From assembly GCA_947396885.1 (NCBI GenBank), contig OX377202.1, forward strand, positions 107,134,198 to 107,198,197: DNA of 64,000 nt. The letters are read 5' to 3'. The stretch is from Heligmosomoides polygyrus polygyrus (Eukaryota > Nematoda > Chromadorea > Rhabditida > Heligmosomidae). How positions within the stretch are numbered: position 1 is the first letter of the stretch; each line of letters starts with the position of its first letter. Positions 32,901 to 43,400 of this stretch are shown here, in pieces. Both the position numbers and the translations under genes were made by a program. Under the pieces are notes generated by a model, which was not told the origin of the DNA, did no database searches, and saw nothing but the letters and a program-made list of their open reading frames with translations.

Positions 32901-34978
32901 AAAGAAGCTCATTTCAATTTAGAAGAGTTCGCTTTGGTTTCAAAAGTCTTGGGCTAGCATAGAAGAGTGTCCAACTTGATTTGAAAAGTGCCCAATCCGA
33001 CATGAAAATTGTGTATAAAAATGTCGCCTAAGACTTCAGTATTGCTTGAGATCTTTAATGTTCAGTTCATCTTACCGGCACACACAGATGTATCGATATA
33101 CGAAACTGTTCGTTAGGATCAGAAACGATGAATAAAGTGTGAACCAATAGGAGAACAACAGTGTGACTCCCGCTTGCCACTGTTGAATTAATCCAGTTGT
33201 TGCAAATATGTGGTACTGTATGCCATGGTGCACACGCTGAAAATGAAATTCTTTGTTCATACACGGGCCAAGGCTTATGTGGTAAAAACGATGAAAAGCT
33301 GCTAAAGATGGCAACCGTTTACAAAAAGTAGCATTTTTGTTTTTATTTTTTAACTAACTAATGCCTAACTATTTTTTAACTACGCATACCAAAAGGGTTG
33401 AGCGCGTGCAGCGCAGACGGAGGAAACGCCGACCGTCGCCTGCACCCGATACCAGGTTCCTGGTTCGGATTTCCCGCCCAGGCCAACCAAGCCTTCCATC
33501 CCTCCGAGGTCGGTGAATTGGCACCAGACTTGTCTGAGAAGGATAAAGCGCTGATTTGTTCATCGGCTGGTCACCGCAAGTCATTGTATAGCCAAATACG
33601 CAATCAAATCGCTTGCTTGTCATCCCGTAGAAGCAGAATGTGTGGCGCATCTGAAAAGGGGTTGAGTAACGCCGTCTTTTATCCTTTTTCATCCTTTGAC
33701 TACCTAAATTCAATACTGTTATACCGGGGTCTTTCATCCGCTGTTGTATGTTTGTTTGCTATCAAAGTCGCGTCTATATTTAGCCTTAGATGAAATTTAT
33801 CACCCACTTTAGGCTGCCCTTTCAAGCAATCTCCCTCCAAACTGTGATCCTACAGCTTGCTCTACTGCTCGCACAGGTCTCGCACCCCTCAGGGATGTGG
33901 TATCTATCAAAGAGGCTTTGGACATGCAACACAAACTGAAAACCACATTTATACGCTACATTTCTTACCGATGTAACACCGAAAGATTCAGCTCTGAGGA
34001 TGTCCAGGGGTGTGGCCTGCACCGGATTTATTCCGAAGAAAACGGCACCAGCAGGGGTCGGTCCCCTCCACCTCTGCAGTGCCCTGCTCCTCTACGCCCG
34101 GCCACTCGCAACCTCGCCACAGGTGAAGTCTGTACCCGGCGCGCCCGGGCCCGCTTTATGTAGGGGGGGGGGGGCGCGTGAGGAGGCGGGGCCAATAGGT
34201 GGCGCCGGCCGCCGCCTACGAATGTCCAGCGCCGAGCGCAGGCGTGGCAGACGACGATCGATCGATCCCGCTACTGGGCCAACAAAGGTACACTGGAAAA
34301 ACACAAATATTAACAGAAGAACACACAGAACAACTCAAGCAACCTATCCAACAAAGATCACTTCTGCGAGGCATTGCGCCTCACCGATTCTTCACAATAC
34401 ATAATACACTGAAAATACATGCAGTAAAACCCTGTGAAATATTGACGGAAAAAGCGATGTTTTTGAGAGGTTCACAGAAATCACAAGAGTCGCCCAGGGT
34501 ACCTAAGCAGTCCGTGTGAAAATCTTGTTACAATAAAAAGGTCTGTCGCGTCTGTCTAAACTGGGGAAACGAGTCCTATAGGAAGAATTCCCACCCCTAA
34601 TTTAGTATAGAAGTGTGTTTCGTTTTTGCAAAGTCGCTAACCACACGAGTAAGTGGCCCCCGAATTTAATAAAGAATCTCGGTGGCGGTGTTCAAAAGCG
34701 CTCACTTATATGCCCACGATGGCCATTTCTTCAACTCGTAAATGGCCTCCTCGTATTCTACAAATTAACCGCTCTCTTACCGGCACACATAGTAGCATAA
34801 TCGATGAAGCGGCCATGTCATTCAGGGCTGTCACAGCGAAGAAGTGCTTGTAAGTTTTCATGGTTTTTAATGGACACCGCATATACAGAGCTAAAAGAAT
34901 AGAGTTCGTCAGTAGAGATAGCGTAGAAGAGCCATAAATGATAGCGGCATAAATTGATTCGCTGCTGGTCTTATCCAT
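30000..34978 (-). CDS. Str/srj-type 7TM chemoreceptor (gene B), five exons, complete
   Basis: Membrane chemoreceptor of the nematode Str family; ligand unknown. Exons are 34978-34781, 33236-33076, 32104-31921, 31810-31637 and 30317-30000 (198, 161, 184, 174 and 318 nt), totalling 345 codons with the stop; typical members are about 330-350 residues. Exon 1 starts MDKTSSESIYAAIIYG and carries TM1-TM2 ending LLCVP; exon 2 starts RVHHGIQYHIFATTGLI and ends NSFVYRYICVC (TM3); exon 3 starts at CRPELLHLF; exon 4 is HSVNHLSVFLAVEF...RLQRQMF; exon 5 has HIPAVIIYVTF (TM6) and PLFNSVVTVFSIADYR (TM7). Acceptors TTTTCAG/CG (33236) and TTTTAG/AC (30317) are clear. The tail after DYR is longer than in gene A; an earlier end through another splice is possible. 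All joins keep frame, so it could be functional. Confidence 0.85.
30350..30920. repeat. Inverted repeat in receptor intron 4
   Basis: GGCTCTTCCGATATTC, CTGCTTAGCAGC and AGGCCTTTAATAACGTTA on the plus strand near 30370-30440 recur inverted near 30825-30895. Arms are about 160 bp with a loop of about 240 bp. A 76-codon open frame (30690-30920) crosses the right arm, with SVVEVAASRKAVRWVRSRAS, but no family is recognised. It lies between exons 4 and 5 of gene B. Confidence 0.5.
30930..31590. other. Intronic sequence of gene B, nothing recognised
   Basis: Part of intron 4 of receptor gene B. A 24-bp unit containing ACCAGACGTTGGGC is duplicated at about 31231-31280. Open frames on both strands are short and unlike any known family. 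Confidence 0.4.
32134..33060. other. Intron 2 of gene B with a half MITE
   Basis: The sequence at about 32130-32220 starts TAAGGCGGGGTTTACACTTC and contains AATATTGATCG, matching the left half of the hairpin MITE family seen at 22395-22526; no right half is found, so it is a truncated or decayed copy. The rest of the intron is strongly A+T rich with no genes. The gene A and gene C counterparts of this intron are under 65 bp, so this is an expanded intron. Confidence 0.4.
33395..33690 (+). mobile_element. tRNA-derived SINE, copy 4
   Basis: Same family as 19351-19620, same strand as that copy. The A-box region GTGCAGCGCAGACGGAGG begins near 33405, the B-box GGTTCGGATTTCCCG is near 33451, and the 3' end is TTGAGTAACGCCGTC followed by TTTTATCC. 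It lies in intron 1 of gene B, antisense to the gene. Confidence 0.7.
33830..34560. repeat. GC-rich island with a G-run in receptor intron
   Basis: GC-rich sequence at about 34020-34275 includes a run of about a dozen G at 34164-34175 and an ATCGATCGATC stretch near 34255. Open frames on both strands are long because of the composition (up to 134 codons) but show no domain. I think it is a dispersed GC-rich repeat in intron 1 of gene B, not a separate gene. Confidence 0.35.
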
Positions 34979-35046
34979 CGATTATTTTTGATGATGAAAC
35001 GTGTATCTGAAACGTAGCTCGTTAATAATTTTGAGACTAATGCTCA

Positions 35047-35077
35047 AAAAACTGCAATCATTAGGATTGCAGTTTTT
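35047..35077. promoter_or_regulatory. Perfect 13-bp hairpin just upstream of receptor gene B
   Basis: AAAAACTGCAATC, loop ATTAG, GATTGCAGTTTTT: a perfect 13-bp stem about 70-100 bp upstream of the initiator ATG at 34978. It ends in a T run. It could be a 5' UTR or outron structure, a small-RNA hairpin or chance. No regulatory role is shown. Confidence 0.35.
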
Positions 35078-35356
35078 AGAATTTTACGTCATACTGAACT
35101 CTTAGTTATACTGCCCAAGGGTCTTTTATGAGAGATTTTGAAGAAGTTTTTTGAGCTAGTCTTCCTTCATAATTGACGCGAATGAAGCCGTTTCTTGAAA
35201 AAATTGTATTGTGAATGTTTTGTGAACATTTCGTCGTAACATACCAAACTGACTTCGATTTCTCAGCCATCCAAAGATTAGCAAAGATAAGCAAGAATAA
35301 CTCGCAATACATGCGTATCAATTAGCCACAGACCGATGATTTTGTCGCATCGGATT

Positions 35357-36085
35357 TCACTTCAGTAGACCTTGAATAATCACTGTTCTAACAATGTGGC
35401 TGGAAAATGTTTTTAATGATGCTCCTATGCGCCTCCTTTGTTTTGCAAAGAGTAACGCTTCATCCGCAAGCGCTGAAGAGAGCAAATACCGAATACCGCT
35501 TGTTAAGAAGAGCATTGTGCAGCTGCTGAAGACATGGATTGTTATACATACTGTCATGTTAGTGTTGAATCTCTGCCAACGCGAAACGGAAGCACCCATT
35601 CGTAATGACCGGCTCGTGCAATGCACATGCCTATTACTGTTCTGTTGTACAATACAACACGTTTCACAGGACTCATGGACTATAAGGTTATATAATGTTC
35701 TATAATGTTGGGAAGTGAGAGGAATCCTGTATGCTGATGTATCAAATCCCTGACGGGATCCTTGACGGGTGAATTGACCGAGCACGATACGAGCATACTG
35801 CAATTTCTCTCGAAGACAAAGTCTGTCTTACCCTGCTTGCCGCCGATGCCGCTGTACGCGGCCAGCCAGCGATGGAGCGGCGAAAAGGCGTATGACTTGA
35901 TAGCTTCATGCTTGCGGATCTCGCACCAATTAGCATGGATAGAGATCAAATCCGGCAAGAAAAAAGATCACAAGGGGAAACTGATTACCTACTCGACAGC
36001 AGAGCTTCTCAAGGCAGCAAGTAACTTCAGAAGAACCTTCCTCCTAAGAAAGAAGCAGCTTGATTATAAAGAACTTACTCGATAA
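35357..36085. other. Possible unidentified coding fragments
   Basis: Between genes A and B there are two open frames of unclear status. On the plus strand, 35762-36085 reads HDTSILQFLSKTKSVLPCL, YAASQRWSGEKAYDLIASC, WIEIKSGKKKDHKGK and ends KKQLDYKELTR, which looks protein-like but has no ATG start and no match I recognise. On the minus strand, 35803-35357 contains a hydrophobic stretch ITIHVFSSCTMLFLTSGIRY followed by a basic C-terminus. Either could be an exon of an unannotated gene or a repeat fragment. Confidence 0.2.
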
Positions 36086-36299
36086 AGTCGACGAGCTTGG
36101 AAGTTTCTGACGAGAGAGCAGAGAAGTGAATAATAACAGAATACGCGTTGATAACAACCTGCTGCTCAAAAGTGAAGTTCGACGAATGGGTGTGAAGAAA
36201 TGAGGAAGTGGTGTGCGTAAATCTCGTCTGCACCACCAGCGCAGGCAACGTCGCACACGCGACGTATGCGCGCAGCGGCCTGCGCTGTGAAATGAGTAA

Positions 36300-36416
36300 C
36301 GCCTATGTTATACTTCGGTGACAGTGTCACGCGGGCTGCCACGCACTGCTTAGCAGCCCGCGTCACACTGTCATTGACGTCACCGACAACAGCGTCGCCG
36401 AAGTATAACATAGGCC
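36300..36416. mobile_element. Hairpin MITE (117 bp), TAA duplication
   Basis: CGCCTATGTTATACTTCGG pairs with CCGAAGTATAACATAGGCC; TAA lies on both sides (36297-36299, 36417-36419). Inner arms GTGTCACGCGGGCTGC and GCAGCCCGCGTCACAC are perfect, so almost the whole element is one hairpin. It is a subfamily of the GGCC-ended MITEs elsewhere in the window. Confidence 0.75.
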
Positions 36417-36599
36417 TAAGCGAACAGCCTCCCACGGCACAGCAGCCATACGCCATACCCTGTTGCGAACAGATTTGAACACCTAATTAACAACCCTGGA
36501 GACAACATCAAATGGTTGCATTTAGTTCGCAACTGTCTCTAAATGACCGCACGTACATAAACAGGAGCAGCGTGATTTGCCCTTATGGAAGGAATGGAG

Positions 36600-36905
36600 A
36601 GGGCAGTAAAAGGAGATGGAATTCCAGACTCAGTGTTTAATCTGCAGAGAGCTTTACATCGGGGAAACAGGTAGACTGTTAACTGTTCGCATCAGGGAGC
36701 ATCTAGCTGGCAAGCTGAACCGAAGCTCATTAAGCTCGCTGGGTAAACACCGCGAGCAGACTCCCAGCGGACACGATTTTAACATCAAATGCACGATACT
36801 GCTGCACGAAAATCAAATCGGCGCCGGAGTGACCCTTCAGGTCTCCTTGAGCGCAATTCAACAATGAGCAACAGGAACGAGTGCGCTTCATTTACGTTTT
36901 ACTTG
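36600..36905 (+). mobile_element. Penelope-like element GIY-YIG endonuclease fragment
   Basis: The open frame 36616-36867 reads QCLICRELYIGETGRLLTVR, then IREHLAGKLNRSS, HDFNIKCTILLHENQIGA: the GIY-YIG-type endonuclease at the C-terminus of Penelope-like elements (YIGETGR is diagnostic). A frameshift near 36840 moves the ending (NPTMSNRNECAS-like) into another frame. 5'-truncated, lying between receptor genes A and B. Confidence 0.75.
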
Positions 36906-37009
36906 TTGTGTGTTCGTTTTTGTTGTTTTTTTTTACTGTACTGTTTTACTTTCACTTTTTTGTTTCCTACCTGTTTTGTGCCTGCTTAATTACGCAAGTT
37001 TGAGGTATT

Positions 37010-37190
37010 TATGGAGTGGTCGAGTCACCCAAGCGTTTAATCTGAGTGGCGCACCACTCGGTATTGGGCGAGCTGATTGCGCGTGGTGATCGCTTCACAC
37101 GCACTCTCTGAATGGCACGCTCGATGCGGCCTGATTGACTGGCGCGTTCCCACCTCCCAATGCTGCCCACATTCGCGACTTCGGCCCAAA
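37010..37190. repeat. Dispersed repeat ending in CCCAATGCTGCCCACATT
   Basis: The right end CCCACCTCCCAATGCTGCCC at 37146-37165 is shared with 23680-23705 and 1245-1262. The remainder (GAGTGGCGCACCACTCGG, a small palindrome near 37042-37059) is GC-rich. It lies about 220 bp downstream of the stop of receptor gene A, perhaps in its 3' flank. Confidence 0.45.
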
Positions 37191-37405
37191 TAATACTAAA
37201 CAAACCACTTCATTTTAGATCACATCAGATCTCCCCCGATCTTTGAAGAAAAAATTCACCTGTATATGTGCGAGATCTTCCTTACAGAATGGGTGGCTCG
37301 AAATAACCGAGAAATCTACAGTTTTTACGGTAAAAACAGAGAGTCTTCCGATTTTTGAACAGCGTACCTTTCGTTCTATACAACGAGGATACGCGTCGCA
37401 GCAGG

Positions 37406-40400
37406 CTAAATAGGTATAACTTGTGTGCCTTCACGAGGTCCAAACAGCGACAGCAGACATCGTCGATAGTCGGTTATGGAAAACATCGTCACGAGCGAAT
37501 TGGACAATGGATACCAGGAATATAGGAGTCCGATGCAGTCGGTAACAAGTGGATTTGTGTCGACCCTCCCGATGAAGATTGTCAAAGCAACGCATGATGG
37601 GATGTAGAAAAACATCGTGGGGCAAGAGGTCTGAAATGTGCCACCATTCATTGACAGAATTTGTATTGCTCTTAACTTTTTCTTCTGAAAAATTGAAAAA
37701 ACAATAAAAATAAAAAATGCTTTAGCATAGGACTTCCTCCTATCGCAACGTTGACCTATTAGTGCTTTGATGAGCACCGCAACTGTATTGGGTTTTGTTT
37801 TGCTGAATAGCCTTATGGTGATATTACCACAATGTAATTGAGTGTAAAAAGAGTAGCAATTTCAGTGTGCAACAAGAGGCAGTGCAATTAGCCTATTCAC
37901 GAAATTATCCCACGATATCGTCGGACACTTCTTTCAGCGAGTGAGAGATTGTCCGTTGACGTCATCGAACACCATCATAAAAATAGTTCACCCGCACTTT
38001 TATGCAACATCTAGGCCATCATGAGATTATGCCGCTGCCTGCCGCCGGCTTTCATGGACGCAAACCGGAAATTCTGGTGGGATTACGGTACGGCGGGAAA
38101 TTTGAATCTGAATTTATCCGGATTTAAGCACCGCGCCATGTACATCTTAAAAATACCTTCACAGGGTGATCAATTCAATGTTAACTGCAAAATGTCGGCC
38201 GATGATACAGAAATTCATAAGAATATTTTCTCAAGAGAAGACCACACTGCTCTCCTATCCGCAATAAATGCTATTGCGGACTGGTCGCCACAGTGGGTAC
38301 ATCCGCTCTCAGGTTAAAAACCGCATGTGCTTCACCTTGGGTAGAAGACTAATAGAAGCAATTATGTATACTTTGAAGAATTACAACTTTGCTGTTCAGA
38401 TATTTTAGGCGACTTGGGATTTATGCTAGACAACACAGTACTCTCGTTTACGGACCACTGCGATCTTGACAATTCGCCTTCTAATAATAACAAATATAGC
38501 TCGTATAGAAAAGAAGATAACGTTTCCGTGACGCGATTGCAAGCGTAGAACGTTTCGATTAAAGCTTGATGAAGATTGTTGTCGCCACGATGTCATTTCT
38601 TTTCTGCGTATGTTCCGCAGACTGGCTGTTCCTAGCAAACCAAGGACGAGTTTTGGTCCCTGCTTGGCGGGAAGACAGCGGAAATAGCGTCACAAGATGT
38701 GGTTATTGTGGCAAGTGACCTTAATGGTCACGTTGGAGCAACGGAAGAGGCTATTGCTGTCTTAGTGGTTTTGGATATGGGTCGTGCAACGCCGATGGTG
38801 AGCGTATACTTAAGTATGCAGACTCACATGATCTCACCATCGTGAATACCAAATTTCGAAAGCGCGACTCCCATCTTATCACGTTTTGTAGCGGGAACGC
38901 TAAAACGCCGATTGACTATGCTCCTGTTGGACGTCGCAACCAAGGCCTTGTCACAGACTTGAAGATCATGTCGTATGAGACGTTTGCCACGCAACACCGC
39001 CACACTGATCTGCTCGCTGAAGATCTCACCTTCGAGGTGTAAACAACATTCTAGCCAACACGCATGCCGAGCGATGCGGGTTGACTAGAATCAGTGATGG
39101 CGACTGAAAGAGAAGAAAGCGGCAGTTTTTTCTCGCATTCGGTTGCCGACGGTGACAACTGTTGACGAAACCTGGAAAGATGCTACCGATGCGATAACTC
39201 GGACTGCACGCCTCAAACTCGGCACAACGAAGCCTGGACGGTGGTGTGTCGACAAGCAGGCATTGCTGTGGACTGATAATGTCAGAGAGAAAATCCGAGA
39301 AAAGAAACGGCTCCATCACGTATTTATTTATCGGTGATAAAACAGTCCATAATTGGCGGAATTATCGAGACACGAAGAAAGCGGCAAAGAAAGCAGTGGC
39401 CGTTGCTAAAGCCGCATACTACGGTGATGTCAGCGAAAACGTGGAATTGCGCGATGATGAGCCTTATCTTTACCGACTCGCCAAAGCTCGCTTTCGCCAA
39501 GCAGAAGTCAATGAGAAGTTCTTTTGCATTAACGACGACAAGGTCATCTTTTGGTGGATTGTAAGAGGACTGTGAAGCGATGGCACGACTACTTCGAGGA
39601 AATCTCGAATGTTGAATTTGACCAACCTGTTATCCTTTTTGCATCTTCTGTATACGGCCCCATTCAGAAGCGACATCGAAGCAGCCCTGAATACTATGAA
39701 GTCAGGCAAAGCCACTGGTCCAGATGACCTGCCAGCCGACATGTGGAAGTCAAAGGGCTGGTGACCTGCTGACTGGCTGACAGAGCTTTTCAGTAAGGTT
39801 GCTGCTGAGAAGAAAGTGTCCGAGCGCTGGCAAAGCACACCGTCCCCATTTGGAAGAAGAAGGGCAGTCCTGCGGACTGCGCTAGTTACCGTCCAATTCG
39901 CCTTCTTTCGCACACCATGAAAATCTTTGAGCGAATTGTCGATGGACGTATCGGGGATGTCGTCCAGCTTTCGAATCAATGTGGTTTCGTCTCTGGCTGT
40001 GGCACCGTTGATGCCATTCACGCCGTACGACTTCTGCTGAAGAAGCACCGCGTGAAACAAAAACCGGTGCATTTTGCCTTCCTGTAGTTGGAAAAGACCT
40101 TTGACAGCGTTCCGCGAGAAGTTGTATGGTACGCGTTACGGCAACGTGGTATCCCTGAAGAGCTTATTGAGTGGGTGCGCATTCTGCACTCTTGTCCAAG
40201 AAGTCGATTGCGAATGCCAGCAGGCACCGCGGTGGAATTTCCCATCTCGTAGGGGTGCACCAGTAATCTGCGCTATCCCCACTGCTTTTCCTGATCGTGA
40301 TGGATGCGATCTCACGAGATCTCCAAATGGCGGCACTTTGGACGCTGCCTATGCTGACGCCGTCATGCTTGCATGTGAAGATAAAACCGAACTCTAGCGA

Positions 40401-43400
40401 CAGGCACAGGCGTGGTGCGATCGCTTTGCATTGTTCGGTCTCAAGCTAAACGTCAAAAGGGCGGAGTATTTGACGACAAATGTGGTTGAGCACGAATCTG
40501 TTAAGATCAATGGTACTGAGCTCTCACGAGTTACATCTTTCAAGTATCTCGGATCAATAGTCACGTCCGATGGCAGCCTAAAGTTGGAGATGAATGCGCG
40601 TGTGAGTGTAGCCTGGTCCAAATGGCACTCGCTGACTGGAGCGCTTTGCGACAGTACAATACCTGAGCACCTTAAATCGAAGGTCTACAGAAGAGTCCTC
40701 CGCCCAGTTGCAACGTACGGTGCTGAGTGTTGGTCCGTGACGAAGGAAATTGAAAGCCGCTCAGTGTAATGGAAACGAAAATGCTACGGTGGACGGCTGG
40801 AGTTACGCGTTTGGACCGCGTTCGCAATGACGCCATACGACAGAGGTTCGGTGTCGCCCCGATAGCCGAGAAGCTGCGCGAAGCTCGTCTACGATGGTAC
40901 GGCCACGTCCTTCGCGCTAACAACGACACCTTCCATAAGGTTGGCCTGAAAATTGAGGTCCCTGAAAAGAGACCTTGAAGCAACGTTGGCTAGATACGTT
41001 GCATTTGATCGTAAAAATGGCTGGTGTGCACCCTGATCGGGAGAATTGGCGCCACCACAACAGAAGAGAGCGAGCACCGCTGACCTTAGTTTTTGTGTGT
41101 GAAAACACAACACATGGTACTTCAAGCGTTGCAGTCACTCCCTGCCCTACTGATGATCCTCCGGGAGTGACTGTATCTTTTTTGCTTTTTACTTAAGTAA
41201 TTGTATCCTGTATAGGGCTTACAGGTGAAACAGGACATATTTACTATCTCATGTTAAATGGCTTCTTGCACCCGTAATAACTCCATTCTCTTATTGCAGC
41301 GAGAAAAGTAGTTCAAAGCCTCAGTAAACCTGGAAAAAACTCAGACTAGCATCTCTTAAGCGTTTATAAGTCATTGACTATTCATGAATATGTACTTTTG
41401 CATTCATTCCTACATGTACGCAAGATAGTGCCAGACTCGAATCTGTGCAAAACATTTTCACGAGGAAACCTCGGATAAGACTTCATGGATAAGAAGAGAA
41501 TGAATAAAAGTCTTCAACGGGAAACCCATCTAAGCCATATGTCAACTTTAGAATCATGATTCACTTCTCTGCGTGGATATCGACTGAGCGGCGGCGTTTT
41601 CTTCGCTATTCCAGTTATCTTTGTTTTTCTTCAGTTTTCATAGTTTTCTTTTCCTATTCCTCCTCTGTTTCAGTTCCTTTTCGTTTCGTTAGCTGATTGT
41701 AATCTTCTGTTTTGTTGCAGTATTCTTTTTACTAACTTTTTCCACCTGTTTTTGAATAGCCAATATAATTGAATAGTGTTTGTGCGGTAGGTCAAATCAA
41801 TGGCGAGAACAGTCCGTAGGCAAATGACCAGCAGTGCTAACGCTACTGAAGGAAGCACAAGCGAGAACGTAGTTAGGCCTCCTGCAGCTCCAGTGGATGC
41901 CGACTACAGCAAGTTGTCGGCAAATGACCTTATCAAATGCATCCTGGAGCGCAATAAAGACCCTGTGATCGCCGATATGTTGAACGCACTGGCCGAGAAA
42001 ATTCCAAGGGAATTTTCTGATTACATTGAAACAGAAAAGCGTTCCCGTAGTATCGTGATCACAGGGTTAAAGGAGGCGGCCGCAGACTGCTCGCCGTCCT
42101 GCCGTCAGAAAGATTTAGAGGAAAAAGTAATGAATATTTTAGATGTGCTTCAAGTGGAGTGCAGACCAGTGGAGTTGTACAGGATGGGCAAGCCGAGTCA
42201 AGATCGTCCACGGTTGGTAAAAGTGGTGCTGCCCTCGACTTTCCACTGGAGAACGGCGCTAGCTAATGCACGCTTCCTTCGCAGTGCTGGCTTTACGGAC
42301 GTTTTTGTTCGTAGGAGCACGACTGCGGAGGAAAGAGCGAAGGAATATGAGTTGCGAAAGCTAGCGAGGGAAAGAAACAGGGGCAAGGAGGTACGTGAAT
42401 GGGTGATATACCGTGGCGAACTCAGGCGCGCTTCCGAAATCTCAGCTGGGCTTTCGGGAAACGCGTGAGTGAGCATGGTAGTCCTCCATCGCTCTCGTGT
42501 TACCTGTTCAACGCTAGAAGCCTTGTTAACAAGCTGCACCACCTTCAGCACTTCATCTCTATCACGAAGCCTGATATAGTTTTTATTACTGAAACTTGGC
42601 TGAACCCGAAAGTTCTAGATTCGGAAATTTTATTTGGCTGCCCCTATGAAATATATAGAGCTGATCGAAGAGGAGCTAGGGGAGGAGGTGTGTGTTGCCT
42701 CGTTAAAAGCTGTCTTCTTGTGCATATCCTGAAGCACAATTTTTCCTTGAAATCTGATGTCCTATGTATGGATGTGTTTTCGGCAAATACCTCTTCTCAT
42801 TTGAGGTTTGTTGTCGTTTACCGTCCACCTAAATCCCTTAAGTTCGATGACGAAAACCTCGTCGCGTTACTTACTACCCTTGCAGCTGCTAGAAGGGACA
42901 CAATAGTACTAGGTGACTTTAATCTGCATATTGACTGGAGCGATTGCACTTCATTGCATGCCAGTTCATCAAACATTCTGAAGTTCTTTGATGATGCTGG
43001 ATTTACTCAACTGGTCAACATTCCGACGTTTTCCAATCACATTCTTGACCTTGTGTTTACAACATCACCTATAGTCAACGGAATTACCACACTTCCTCCT
43101 CTAGCTACCTCTGATCACAAGATGTTGCACTTTTTCGTAAGTTTTTGCTGCATCCCTGAAAACCATTTAGTTCCATGGCCTGACTTTTCGCGTGTCGATT
43201 ACCGTTCGCTAAACGAATGTCTATTTAAAGTAGACTGGCTAGCAGTTTTTGATGGTTATTCGTCGACATCTGAGTTATATCAACGGTTCTGCAGGGTTAT
43301 GTATCAACACTTATCTCTCTTTGTCCCACTGAAGTTCAAGAAACCTTACCAATTTAAGTATCCTCCGCATATTCAAAATTTGCTTGCCCAGAAAAAGCGA

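Noticed and set aside
33998..34404. 134-codon GC-rich open frame
   Set aside because: Length is explained by GC-rich composition; both strands are open, no domain is seen, and it lies in a receptor intron.
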